Positions 1 to 6,355 of a stretch of 8,564 bases of DNA are shown here, one piece after another (the stretch's first letter is position 1; each line of letters begins with the position of its first letter). A program made the translations under genes and the position numbers. This DNA is from Methylophaga sp. GTDB lineage: Bacteria; Pseudomonadota; Gammaproteobacteria; Nitrosococcales; Methylophagaceae. Location of the stretch: positions 1 to 8,564 of the forward strand of contig WTAY01000105.1 in the NCBI GenBank assembly GCA_013139345.1. Direction: 5' to 3'. The notes under the pieces are model-generated. The model worked only from the letters and a program-made list of their open reading frames with translations. It had not been told where the DNA came from and ran no database searches.

Positions 1-2300
1 CGATTGAAGCAGGTTTGATTATCCACCAACAATTGATTACCGGTCGTGCTGAGCGTGTATTAATTGTTGTACCTGATAGTTTGATCCATCAGTGGTTAGT
101 TGAGATGTTACGTCGCTTTAATATGCAGTTTACGATTATGGATGAAGAGCGCCATGATGCATTGCTAGAAGCGGGTGAGCTTAATCCATTTGAAAGTGGA
201 CAACTCATGTTGTGCAGCTTATCAATGCTAACGTCATATCCCAATATTTATGAAGATGCACTCAATACACAGTGGGACTTAATGATTGTTGATGAGGCAC
301 ATCATTTACGTTGGGATGAAGATTTAGCAAGTCCAGAATATCAGTGTATTGATGGCTTAGCACGAGAAGTATCGGGTCTATTATTATTAACCGCAACACC
401 TGAACAGTTGGGTGTTGAAAGTCATTTTGCACGACTACGCTTACTTGATCCTGACCGTTACTTTGATTTAGCTAAATTTCGTCAGCAAGAAGCGGGTTAT
501 CAGCCGATTAGTGACTTAGTGAGTCAATTAATTGCTGATGATGTTCAACAAAATTTGACAGCGTTACAAGCTGATATTGAGCAGTATTTAGGTAAAGATA
601 TTTTCTCAAAATTAGAGCAAACAGATGATTTTGAGGCTGAACGAGATAGTGCTATTAGTGCATTATTAGATCGACATGGCACAGGACGGATCTTATTTAG
701 AAATACACGTGATGCTGTTACTGGATTCCCAGAACGTCAATTACAAAGCTATGCTTTAACAGCACCAGAGGCATATATTACTAATGCAGCAACACAAGAT
801 AACTTAGGTTTATTACAAGCTGAAAGCTGTATCGGTGATGATTGGTTAGAAACAGATAGCCGAGTCGATTGGCTAGCAAATTGGTTAACTGAGAATAAGT
901 TACATAAGATTTTAGTGATCTGTGCCCAAGCATCTACTGCTCAAGAGTTAGAAGTTTATCTTCGCACGAAAGTGGGTATTCGCACCTCAGTATTTCATGA
1001 AGGTTTAACTTTAGTAAATCGTGATCGTGCCGCTGCTTATTTTGCTGATGAAGAAGAGGGGGCCCAAGTACTGATCTGTTCTGAAATTGGTAGTGAAGGA
1101 CGTAACTTCCAATTCTCACATCATTTAGTTTTATTTGATTTACCACTTAACCCTGATCTCTTAGAACAACGCATTGGGCGTTTGGATCGTATTGGTCAAA
1201 AACATAATGTGCAACTTCATGTGCCTTATTATGAAAATACGGCTCAAGATGTATTACTTCAGTGGTATCACCAAGGTTTGAATGCCTTTGAACAGGTGTT
1301 TCCTGCTGGCGGCTCTGTTTACCATGAGGTAAAAGATGACTTACATTACTGTTTAACGAATGCCACAGATAGTCAAAAGATTTCAGCATTAATTAAGCAA
1401 ACAGAAACGTTAACGAAGGAAACAATTGAGACCCTTCAACAAGGTCGTAACCGTTTGTTAGAGTTGAACTCATGTAATTTGCCAGTAGCAAATGAGGTGA
1501 TAGCTGATTTAGAAGAAGCAAGTCAATCATCTGAATTGTCATCCTTTATGGATCGCGTATTTGATCAATATGGTGTTGATCAGCAGGTGCACAGTACTGA
1601 CAGCATTATTTTAGAACCTGGCAACCATATGTTGGAACATCAATTTCCTGAATTGCCAGAAGACGGCATCACCGTAACGTATAACCGCCATCGAGCTTTA
1701 GTACGTGAGGATATGTCCTTCCTGAGTTGGGAGCATCCGATGGTGCTCGGTAGCCTTGATATGGTGATTAATAGTGACTTTGGTAATAGTGCTTTTTGTA
1801 CCTTGGAAAGTGATAATTTTTCCGCGGGCACATTATTATTAGAGGCCATTTTCACCATTAACTGTCCTGCTCCTCGATCATTGCAATTAGGTCGTTATTT
1901 GAACGAGTCCTATCTACGCATTGTGGCCAATGAAGATGGAAAAGAGTTTAGTGAATTACTGCCAGAAGCTGAGTTTAATAGTTTGGCGGGACGAATCCCT
2001 AAACCAACAGCACAAGAACTGATTCGTCATGCAAGACCAAAGATTACGGAACTCATTGATCACGCTAAAAAATTGGCAATTAGGCAACAAAGGTCTATGA
2101 TTGAAGATGCAATTAATTTAATGACTCAGTCATTACAAGTAGAACAAGACCGTTTAGCAGCATTAGCAGAAGTTAATTCCAATATTAGATTGGAAGAATT
2201 GACTTATATGGAGCAATCAAAACAACTTCTGAATGACTACTTACAGTCTGCTTCACTCAAGCTAGATGCTGTACGTGTAGCAATTGTCACTGAGCCATAA
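1..2300 (+). CDS. rapA: RNA polymerase-associated ATPase RapA (HepA), 5'-truncated by window edge
   Basis: RapA is a Swi2/Snf2-family ATPase that binds RNA polymerase and promotes its recycling after transcription. The reading frame is open from the first base. The window begins inside the Walker A motif: bases 1-2 (CG) would finish the Thr of GKT, followed by IEAG, so about 184 N-terminal residues (both Tudor-like domains and the P-loop) lie upstream. The 765 residues present contain the DEAH box (291-302, in IVDEAHHL), motif III TATPEQ (390-407), the SEIGSEGRNFQF motif (from 1080) and QRIGRLDRIGQ, motif VI with arginine fingers (1167-1199). The RapA-specific C-terminal region continues to the stop TAA at 2298-2300. 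Similarity to E. coli RapA, from memory, is strong throughout. The linker between the two helicase lobes is about 17 residues shorter than in E. coli. No convincing intrinsic terminator follows. Confidence 0.97.
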   Translation, partial: IEAGLIIHQQLITGRAERVLIVVPDSLIHQWLVEMLRRFNMQFTIMDEERHDALLEAGELNPFESGQLMLCSLSMLTSYPNIYEDALNTQWDLMIVDEAHHLRWDEDLASPEYQCIDGLAREVSGLLLLTATPEQLGVESHFARLRLLDPDRYFDLAKFRQQEAGYQPISDLVSQLIADDVQQNLTALQADIEQYLGKDIFSKLEQTDDFEAERDSAISALLDRHGTGRILFRNTRDAVTGFPERQLQSYALTAPEAYITNAATQDNLGLLQAESCIGDDWLETDSRVDWLANWLTENKLHKILVICAQASTAQELEVYLRTKVGIRTSVFHEGLTLVNRDRAAAYFADEEEGAQVLICSEIGSEGRNFQFSHHLVLFDLPLNPDLLEQRIGRLDRIGQKHNVQLHVPYYENTAQDVLLQWYHQGLNAFEQVFPAGGSVYHEVKDDLHYCLTNATDSQKISALIKQTETLTKETIETLQQGRNRLLELNSCNLPVANEVIADLEEASQSSELSSFMDRVFDQYGVDQQVHSTDSIILEPGNHMLEHQFPELPEDGITVTYNRHRALVREDMSFLSWEHPMVLGSLDMVINSDFGNSAFCTLESDNFSAGTLLLEAIFTINCPAPRSLQLGRYLNESYLRIVANEDGKEFSELLPEAEFNSLAGRIPKPTAQELIRHARPKITELIDHAKKLAIRQQRSMIEDAINLMTQSLQVEQDRLAALAEVNSNIRLEELTYMEQSKQLLNDYLQSASLKLDAVRVAIVTEP

Positions 2301-2382
2301 AAAGAGAGCCACTTTTTGACTTGTTAGTTATGGATAAAATTTTCTGAAAGGATTCACTAGATGATGATTTGAGGAAAATGCT

Positions 2383-2574
2383 ATGAATGAATCAGTTAAG
2401 AAAGATAACTTCCAGTGGGGCCCTAAAAGTTCATACGAGAAGCGTCAAACAGAACGTCGTTCAGGCCATGACCAACGAGAAATGATTCGGTTCGAGTTAG
2501 AAAAAAGTGATAGACGTAGCGGTGATGATCGGCGTTCATCAGCAATATCATGGGGTTCTGATGATCCCGTTTAA
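2383..2574 (+). CDS. Small charged protein with duplicated RRSG-x-D motif, function unknown
   Basis: A 63-residue soluble protein with no signal peptide or membrane segment. Its start is supported by GAGGA seven bases before the ATG. It contains two related blocks, ERRSGHDQRE (residues 24-33) and DRRSGDDRRS (43-52), spaced 19 residues apart. Arg, Asp, Glu, Lys and Ser dominate. Short proteins with DRRSG/DRR blocks are common in marine gammaproteobacteria but I know no assigned function. Position 82 bases after rapA on the same strand, with no clear terminator between them, makes co-transcription possible. A TTGACT at 2316-2321 has no -10 at normal spacing. A weak hairpin (TCAGA-GCT-TCTGA, 2592-2604 region) follows the stop. 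I judge it a real gene from the ribosome-binding site, the patterned composition and the lack of any overlapping gene. Confidence 0.75.
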   Translation: MNESVKKDNFQWGPKSSYEKRQTERRSGHDQREMIRFELEKSDRRSGDDRRSSAISWGSDDPV

Positions 2575-2605
2575 CGATTGAATAATCAGAGCTTCTGAGT
2601 TGTTA

Positions 2606-2755
2606 TATACCCAAGTTACTTGAAGATGCAGGGCTTACAGTTCCCGTCATTCTCGAGTGCTCTTATCGAGAACCTATTGTATTAAGCAGATCCCAGCTAG
2701 AAGCATGCTGGGATGACGAAATAAAAAATCTGCATCTTGAATGATTACCGGTATA
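2606..2755. repeat. Structured palindromic intergenic repeat, copy 1
   Basis: A 150-base element ending in imperfect inverted repeats. The left end is TATACC then AAGATGCAG after an 11-base divergent stretch, and the right end mirrors it with CTGCATCTT and GGTATA (18 of 26 terminal positions match). Inside are two further palindromes, ATCCCAGC/GCTGGGAT and TTCTCGA/TCGAGAA, plus CGTC/GACG flanking both, so a single strand could fold as an outer stem enclosing two hairpins. It lies between the convergent ends of the 63-residue gene and feoB, and its right end touches the feoB stop codon (2758-2756) with no gap. It has no ORF or transposase and resembles a MITE-like or REP-type dispersed element. 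The second copy in this window is at 6201-6350 in the opposite orientation. Confidence 0.9.
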
Positions 2756-4543
2756 TTAATAGCCTAAATAACGCGCCGATTGATAAAACGCGGTACTGAC
2801 TGACCATGCTAATGTTAATGGCCATGCTAATGACAGTGCCGTATACCAGCCTGATTTTGCTTCAGCCCTTAATGTGGCAATGGTGGCTAGGCAAGGTGTG
2901 TATATCAGTGTGAATAGCATAAAGCTATACGCTTGAACCCAATCTATTTGCTGGGCGATACCTTGCATTAATGAACTGCCTTCTAGGCCATAAATAACGG
3001 CTAGAGCACCAATCACAATCTCTTTAGCAACAAAGCCAAAAATAAGGGCGACGGTAAGCTCTGGGTTAATACCTGCTGGTGAAAGAATAGGTGACATAAA
3101 CTCACCAATCCAACCAGACCAACTTGCTGCACTGGCTGGTTCTACGCCAAAAGGCATATGGGTCAGAATCCAAACAAGGACAACACCAATGGTTATGAAC
3201 TTTGTTGCACGACGAAGAAAATGACGGATCTCATGCCAACCACGCAATATCATTTGTCGCGTTGTTGGAAAGCGGTAAGGTGGCAATTCAAGTGCAAACG
3301 GTTCTTGGCTATTAAACTGTCCCTTAAATAATAAGGCGGTGATGATAACGGTGACAAATGTCATCAGATATAAGCTGAATAAAACAAGTGGCGCTTGGCT
3401 TGGTGCAAATAATGCAGTTGTCATAAAGACAAACACTTGCAGTCGAGCACTGCACAGTGAGAAAGGAATCACCATCATGGTCAGCAAACGTAAACCACGG
3501 CTTCGCATTGTTCGTGTTCCCATTAATGCAGGAACATTACAGCCAAATCCCATCAGTAACATGACAAAACTTCGACCATCTAAGCCCATTTTTGTCATTA
3601 AGGCATCCATTAAAAATGCCGCACGGGATAGATAGCCACTGTCTTCAATAATAGCCATAAATAAGAAAAAGAGAATGATGACAGGGACAAATGAGGCCAC
3701 AGTGGCAACACCATCAAATACACCTTCTAATAAAAAGCTATTTAACAGTGCTGGCAATCCTGATAATAATGGCGCCAAAGCAATATCACGAAACCCTTCT
3801 AGTAACCATGCTACGGCATCTTGTAGAGGTGCACCTAAGGTATAGACTGCCTGAAACATGAGGAACATGATGCCGAAAAACAAGGGTAATCCTAACCAAG
3901 GATGTAGCATCACTTTATCAATTTTTTCAGTTGTTGAATGACCAGCTTGAACGGGTACATCAACAGTGTGACGGATAATTTGTTCTAGTTTGTCTTCAAC
4001 TTCTTGATCGACGGCAAAGTCATTTTCTAGCGACAAGATTGGCATTGCTTCGCTTTTTTGTAACTCACTTTCAATAAGCTGGTATGCCTCAGCATAGCCT
4101 TGACCATATTTAGCACTTAATAATGTCGCTGGATAGCCTAATTCTTCACCGAGTTGCTGGGCATTAATTGTAATACCCTGCTGTTTTGCCTCATCTGCCA
4201 TATTGAGTAATAAGACGGCAGGTAGCCCTAAAGACTTGAGTTGTAGTGCAAGAGTAAGTTGTCTATCAACCTGCGTGGCATTGGCAACAATAAGAACAAG
4301 ATCAATACTGTTGTTACATAGAAAATGCCTAACAACCTGTTCGTCGTCTGAAAAGCCATGTAGATCATAGATACCGGGCAAATCAACAAGTTCAGCCATT
4401 TGTCCTGCAATTAATAGTTTTGCAGAGAGTAAATCAACGGTCACACCAGGCCAGTTTGCGACTTTGGCACTGGCACCACTCATTCTATTGAAGAGCGTTG
4501 ATTTACCGGCATTTGGCATGCCGATTAATGCAATACGCTTCAC
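2756..4543 (-). CDS. feoB: Ferrous iron transporter FeoB, short (595-residue) form
   Basis: Inner-membrane Fe(II) transporter with a cytoplasmic N-terminal GTPase. The G motifs are all visible: G1 GMPNAGKST (residues 8-16), switch I NWPGVT with Thr35, G3 DLPG (54-57), G4 NMAD (114-117) and G5 SAK (143-145). A helical spacer region follows (about 150-205) and then the polytopic core with IEDSGYLSRAAFLMD (about 299-313), GFGCNVPALMGTR (332-344), CSARLQVF (364-371) and FVAKEIVIGAL (504-514). The start is GTG at 4543-4541, preceded by GAGG with 7-base spacing, and overlaps the feoA stop as GTGA. The only nearby ATG is out of frame. At 595 residues it is clearly shorter than E. coli FeoB (about 773) but has every core motif and a natural C-terminus, so I read it as a short subtype rather than a truncation. 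No feoC follows. Confidence 0.97.
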   Translation of the reverse strand: MKRIALIGMPNAGKSTLFNRMSGASAKVANWPGVTVDLLSAKLLIAGQMAELVDLPGIYDLHGFSDDEQVVRHFLCNNSIDLVLIVANATQVDRQLTLALQLKSLGLPAVLLLNMADEAKQQGITINAQQLGEELGYPATLLSAKYGQGYAEAYQLIESELQKSEAMPILSLENDFAVDQEVEDKLEQIIRHTVDVPVQAGHSTTEKIDKVMLHPWLGLPLFFGIMFLMFQAVYTLGAPLQDAVAWLLEGFRDIALAPLLSGLPALLNSFLLEGVFDGVATVASFVPVIILFFLFMAIIEDSGYLSRAAFLMDALMTKMGLDGRSFVMLLMGFGCNVPALMGTRTMRSRGLRLLTMMVIPFSLCSARLQVFVFMTTALFAPSQAPLVLFSLYLMTFVTVIITALLFKGQFNSQEPFALELPPYRFPTTRQMILRGWHEIRHFLRRATKFITIGVVLVWILTHMPFGVEPASAASWSGWIGEFMSPILSPAGINPELTVALIFGFVAKEIVIGALAVIYGLEGSSLMQGIAQQIDWVQAYSFMLFTLIYTPCLATIATLRAEAKSGWYTALSLAWPLTLAWSVSTAFYQSARYLGY

Positions 4544-4773
4544 ATGAGTACCTCGATGTTAGCGGCATCTTGTCGACGTAACATGACTTCAGTATTACCA
4601 AGCTTTAGATGAAGGGGGCCATTAAATGGTGCTATGCGAATAAGCTCCAGTGTTTTACCTACTCGAAAACCTAGCGCATTCAGTCGGAACTGAAAACCGG
4701 AATCGACATGTAATGCTTGCACAGTGGCTGATTGCCCTGGAGATAATGCCGATAGGCTATATAAAGTGGTCAT
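4540..4773 (-). CDS. feoA: Ferrous iron transport protein FeoA
   Basis: A 77-residue SH3-like cytosolic protein that works with FeoB in Fe(II) uptake. The family core is clear in residues 29-60: the segment LNALGFRVGKTLEL followed by the IAPFNGPLHLKLGNTEVMLRR strand pattern typical of FeoA. The frame is open to a TTG at 4785, but the ATG at 4773-4771 is the better start: GGGA lies six bases upstream and the protein then has normal FeoA length. Starting at TTG would also place the start only a few bases from the Fur box. The stop TGA (4542-4540) overlaps the GTG of feoB, indicating translational coupling in a two-gene operon. Confidence 0.93.
   Translation of the reverse strand: MTTLYSLSALSPGQSATVQALHVDSGFQFRLNALGFRVGKTLELIRIAPFNGPLHLKLGNTEVMLRRQDAANIEVLM
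4541..4554 (-). promoter_or_regulatory. Ribosome-binding site and GTG start of feoB
   Basis: On the minus strand GAGG (4554-4551) stands seven bases before GTG (4543-4541). The intervening ATG (4545-4543) is in the feoA frame, read as ATG TGA, and cannot start feoB. This fixes the non-ATG start of feoB. Confidence 0.8.
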
Positions 4774-4790
4774 GCTGGATCCCAAATCTA

Positions 4791-4809
4791 AATGATAACG
4801 ATTATCATA
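4791..4809. promoter_or_regulatory. Fur box upstream of feoAB
   Basis: The palindrome ATGATAA-CGA-TTATCAT (4792-4808) fits the 7-1-7 Fur consensus (TGATAAT-N-ATTATCA) with one mismatch. It lies 18 bases before the feoA ATG and includes most of the predicted -10 hexamer, so Fe(II)-loaded Fur would block RNA polymerase. Iron repression of feo is well known in enterobacteria and vibrios; its operation here is inferred from the site. Confidence 0.92.
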
Positions 4810-4832
4810 TAGCTTTTATTCCTATAACACAA
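4804..4832 (-). promoter_or_regulatory. Sigma70-type promoter of feoAB
   Basis: On the minus strand a -35 TTGTGT (4832-4827) and a -10 TATGAT (4809-4804) are separated by exactly 17 bases. The -10 overlaps the Fur box. Transcription would begin near 4797, giving a short leader of about 24 bases before the feoA ATG. The promoter lies in the 70-base gap after the dinF stop, with no terminator in between, so some read-through from dinF is possible. Confidence 0.75.
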
Positions 4833-4843
4833 GATTCACATGA

Positions 4844-6151
4844 TTATTTAAAGGTTACTATTTTAGGGAGCAAGAAAGCTTGGCTTAGGCCTCGGGCAGC
4901 AAAAAAGATCAGTAGCGCTAACCATAAACCATGATTATCGTAACCTTGGAGGAAATACCATGCAGGTAAATAGCAGATAAAAGTAGAAAATAGCATGGTA
5001 TCTCGCATTTCTACACTGCGCGTTGCACCGATGAATAAGCCATCAAAGAGAAAGCTCCATACAGCAATAACAGGCATGATGATTAACCAAATAAGGTAGT
5101 CATTGGCAAGGGAAACAACGTCTGGAATGGTCGTGAGTATTTGGATAAGTTCTGAGCCAAACAGTAAATAGCTCACACTAAAAAAGCAGGCAAGTGAGAA
5201 TGTCCAAACACCTGTGAGCATTAATCCCTGTTTAAGTTGGTGTTTGTTTTTGCTACCTATTGCTTTGCCAGCGATCACTTCTATTGCGTTAGCAAAACCA
5301 TCAAGAACAAACGCCATCAAAACAATAAAGTTCACTAATACTGCATTTGCAGCCAAGATAAGTTCACCTTGTTTGGCACCTTGGGCAGTAAAAAAAGCAA
5401 TACTGAAGATGAGGCATAAACTGCGAATAAAGATATTTCCATGCAGTTTAAACCAGTTCTGGTGGTGTGGTTTTGTAGTATGTTTTTGAATGAACAGGTA
5501 GCGATCAACGCCATGATTGATGAGTAATACTAAGCCAACAGCAAGTCCGATATATTCTGCAATTACCGAAGCTAGAGCAACACCATCAACATTCATCCCA
5601 AAGCTATTCACAAAAACGAGATCTAAAATCATATTACTAATAGTGACTGAGAGAACTAAATACAACGCATGTTTGGTGGAGCCTTTGCCAATCAACCAGC
5701 CTAAGATCACGTAATTGATGAGAATAGCGGGTGTACTCCAGATCCGAATATCAAAATAGATGATGGCAGCATTAGTAATCTGCTCACTACTATCGATAAG
5801 ATAGAAGGCAAGTGATGAGAGTGGGGATTGTAAAAGTAGAATGCCAAGGGCAATCCCTATCGCGAGCATGAGTGAATGCTGTAGCACTTTTAAGGATAGT
5901 TTTGTATCGTTGTCACCATGAGCTTGGGCCGTTAACCCTGTTGTTGCCATACGTAAAAAACCAAATCCCCAGAAGAGAAAGTTAAAAATCAAACTCGCAA
6001 TGGCGACACCACCTAAATAATGTGCAGAGTCTAAATGGCCGATGACTGCGGTATCTACCATTCCTAAAAGAGGAATAGATATATTGGCAAGTATCATTGG
6101 CCCAGCTAGATGCCAGATCATTTTATGGGTAATATTATTTTCTGTAGTCAT
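4844..6151 (-). CDS. dinF: MATE-family efflux transporter DinF
   Basis: A 435-residue inner-membrane protein of the MATE superfamily, expected to have 12 membrane helices and to export organic or oxidised compounds by cation antiport; the true substrate cannot be read from sequence. The assignment to DinF rests on close matches, from memory, to the E. coli protein: PLLGMVDTAVIGHLDS (residues 27-42), YLGGVA, LRMATTGLTAQA (66-77), MNVDGVALASVIAEY (186-200), LDGFANAIEV (283-292) and DGLFIGATRSVEMRD (370-384). The ATG at 6151 gives an N-terminus the same length as E. coli DinF. A GTG nine codons upstream lies within a terminator stem and is unlikely. No Shine-Dalgarno precedes the ATG. In E. coli dinF follows lexA under SOS control; here it does not, and I see no LexA box in the 200 bases upstream. 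Confidence 0.93.
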   Translation of the reverse strand: MTTENNITHKMIWHLAGPMILANISIPLLGMVDTAVIGHLDSAHYLGGVAIASLIFNFLFWGFGFLRMATTGLTAQAHGDNDTKLSLKVLQHSLMLAIGIALGILLLQSPLSSLAFYLIDSSEQITNAAIIYFDIRIWSTPAILINYVILGWLIGKGSTKHALYLVLSVTISNMILDLVFVNSFGMNVDGVALASVIAEYIGLAVGLVLLINHGVDRYLFIQKHTTKPHHQNWFKLHGNIFIRSLCLIFSIAFFTAQGAKQGELILAANAVLVNFIVLMAFVLDGFANAIEVIAGKAIGSKNKHQLKQGLMLTGVWTFSLACFFSVSYLLFGSELIQILTTIPDVVSLANDYLIWLIIMPVIAVWSFLFDGLFIGATRSVEMRDTMLFSTFICYLPAWYFLQGYDNHGLWLALLIFFAARGLSQAFLLPKIVTFK

Positions 6152-6163
6152 GTTTTTTTGTGT

Positions 6164-6191
6164 AAAGAAAAAGGCCACGATAATCGTGGCC
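6164..6191 (-). terminator. Intrinsic terminator between hppA and dinF
   Basis: On the minus strand an 8-bp perfect stem, GGCCACGA/TCGTGGCC with a three-base loop, is followed by TTTTTCTTT; flanking A and T runs extend the stem. It is most simply the terminator of hppA, placed about 165 bases after its stop codon and beyond repeat copy 2. Its U-tract ends 12 bases before the dinF ATG. The same hairpin on the plus strand is followed only by TTTTA, which is weaker. Confidence 0.85.
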
Positions 6192-6200
6192 TTTTAACTG

Positions 6201-6350
6201 TATACCCGTAATCATTCAAGATGCAGATTTTTTTTACTCGTCATCTCAGTATGCTTCTAGCTGAGATTTGCTTAAAATAATAGATTCTCGATAAAAAACT
6301 TCGAGAATGACGGAAGTTATAAGCTCTGCATTTTTACGTTGTTTAAAAAC
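6201..6350. repeat. Structured palindromic intergenic repeat, copy 2 (inverted relative to copy 1)
   Basis: Read on the plus strand it matches the reverse complement of copy 1 with about 21 differences over the first 130 bases, counted by eye. It keeps TATACC-C-GTAATCATTC, AAGATGCAG, the hairpin ATCTCAG/CTGAGAT, the hairpin ATTCTCGA/TCGAGAAT, CGTC/GACG and the closing CTGCATTTT. The last 20 bases or so (toward hppA) have decayed and no longer carry GGTATA. It fills nearly all of the space between the hppA stop codon and the terminator ahead of dinF, so it is transcribed as the 3' untranslated region of hppA. Confidence 0.88.
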
Positions 6351-6355
6351 TCACT

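Noticed and set aside
2300..2321. Possible rapA terminator AAAAAG/CTTTTT
   Set aside because: The stem is only six weak A:T-rich pairs without a GC core, so I do not call it a terminator.
4771..4785. Longer FeoA starting at TTG 4785
   Set aside because: It adds four residues without family support and the ATG at 4773 has a GGGA at suitable distance.
6149..6178. Longer DinF starting at GTG 6178
   Set aside because: That start lies inside the stem of the terminator and adds nine residues with no counterpart in E. coli DinF; the ATG at 6151 gives the family N-terminus.
6198..6215. LexA-box-like CTGTATACCCGTAATC upstream of dinF
   Set aside because: The left half CTGT is present but the right half should be ACAG and is AATC; the sequence belongs to the end of repeat copy 2.
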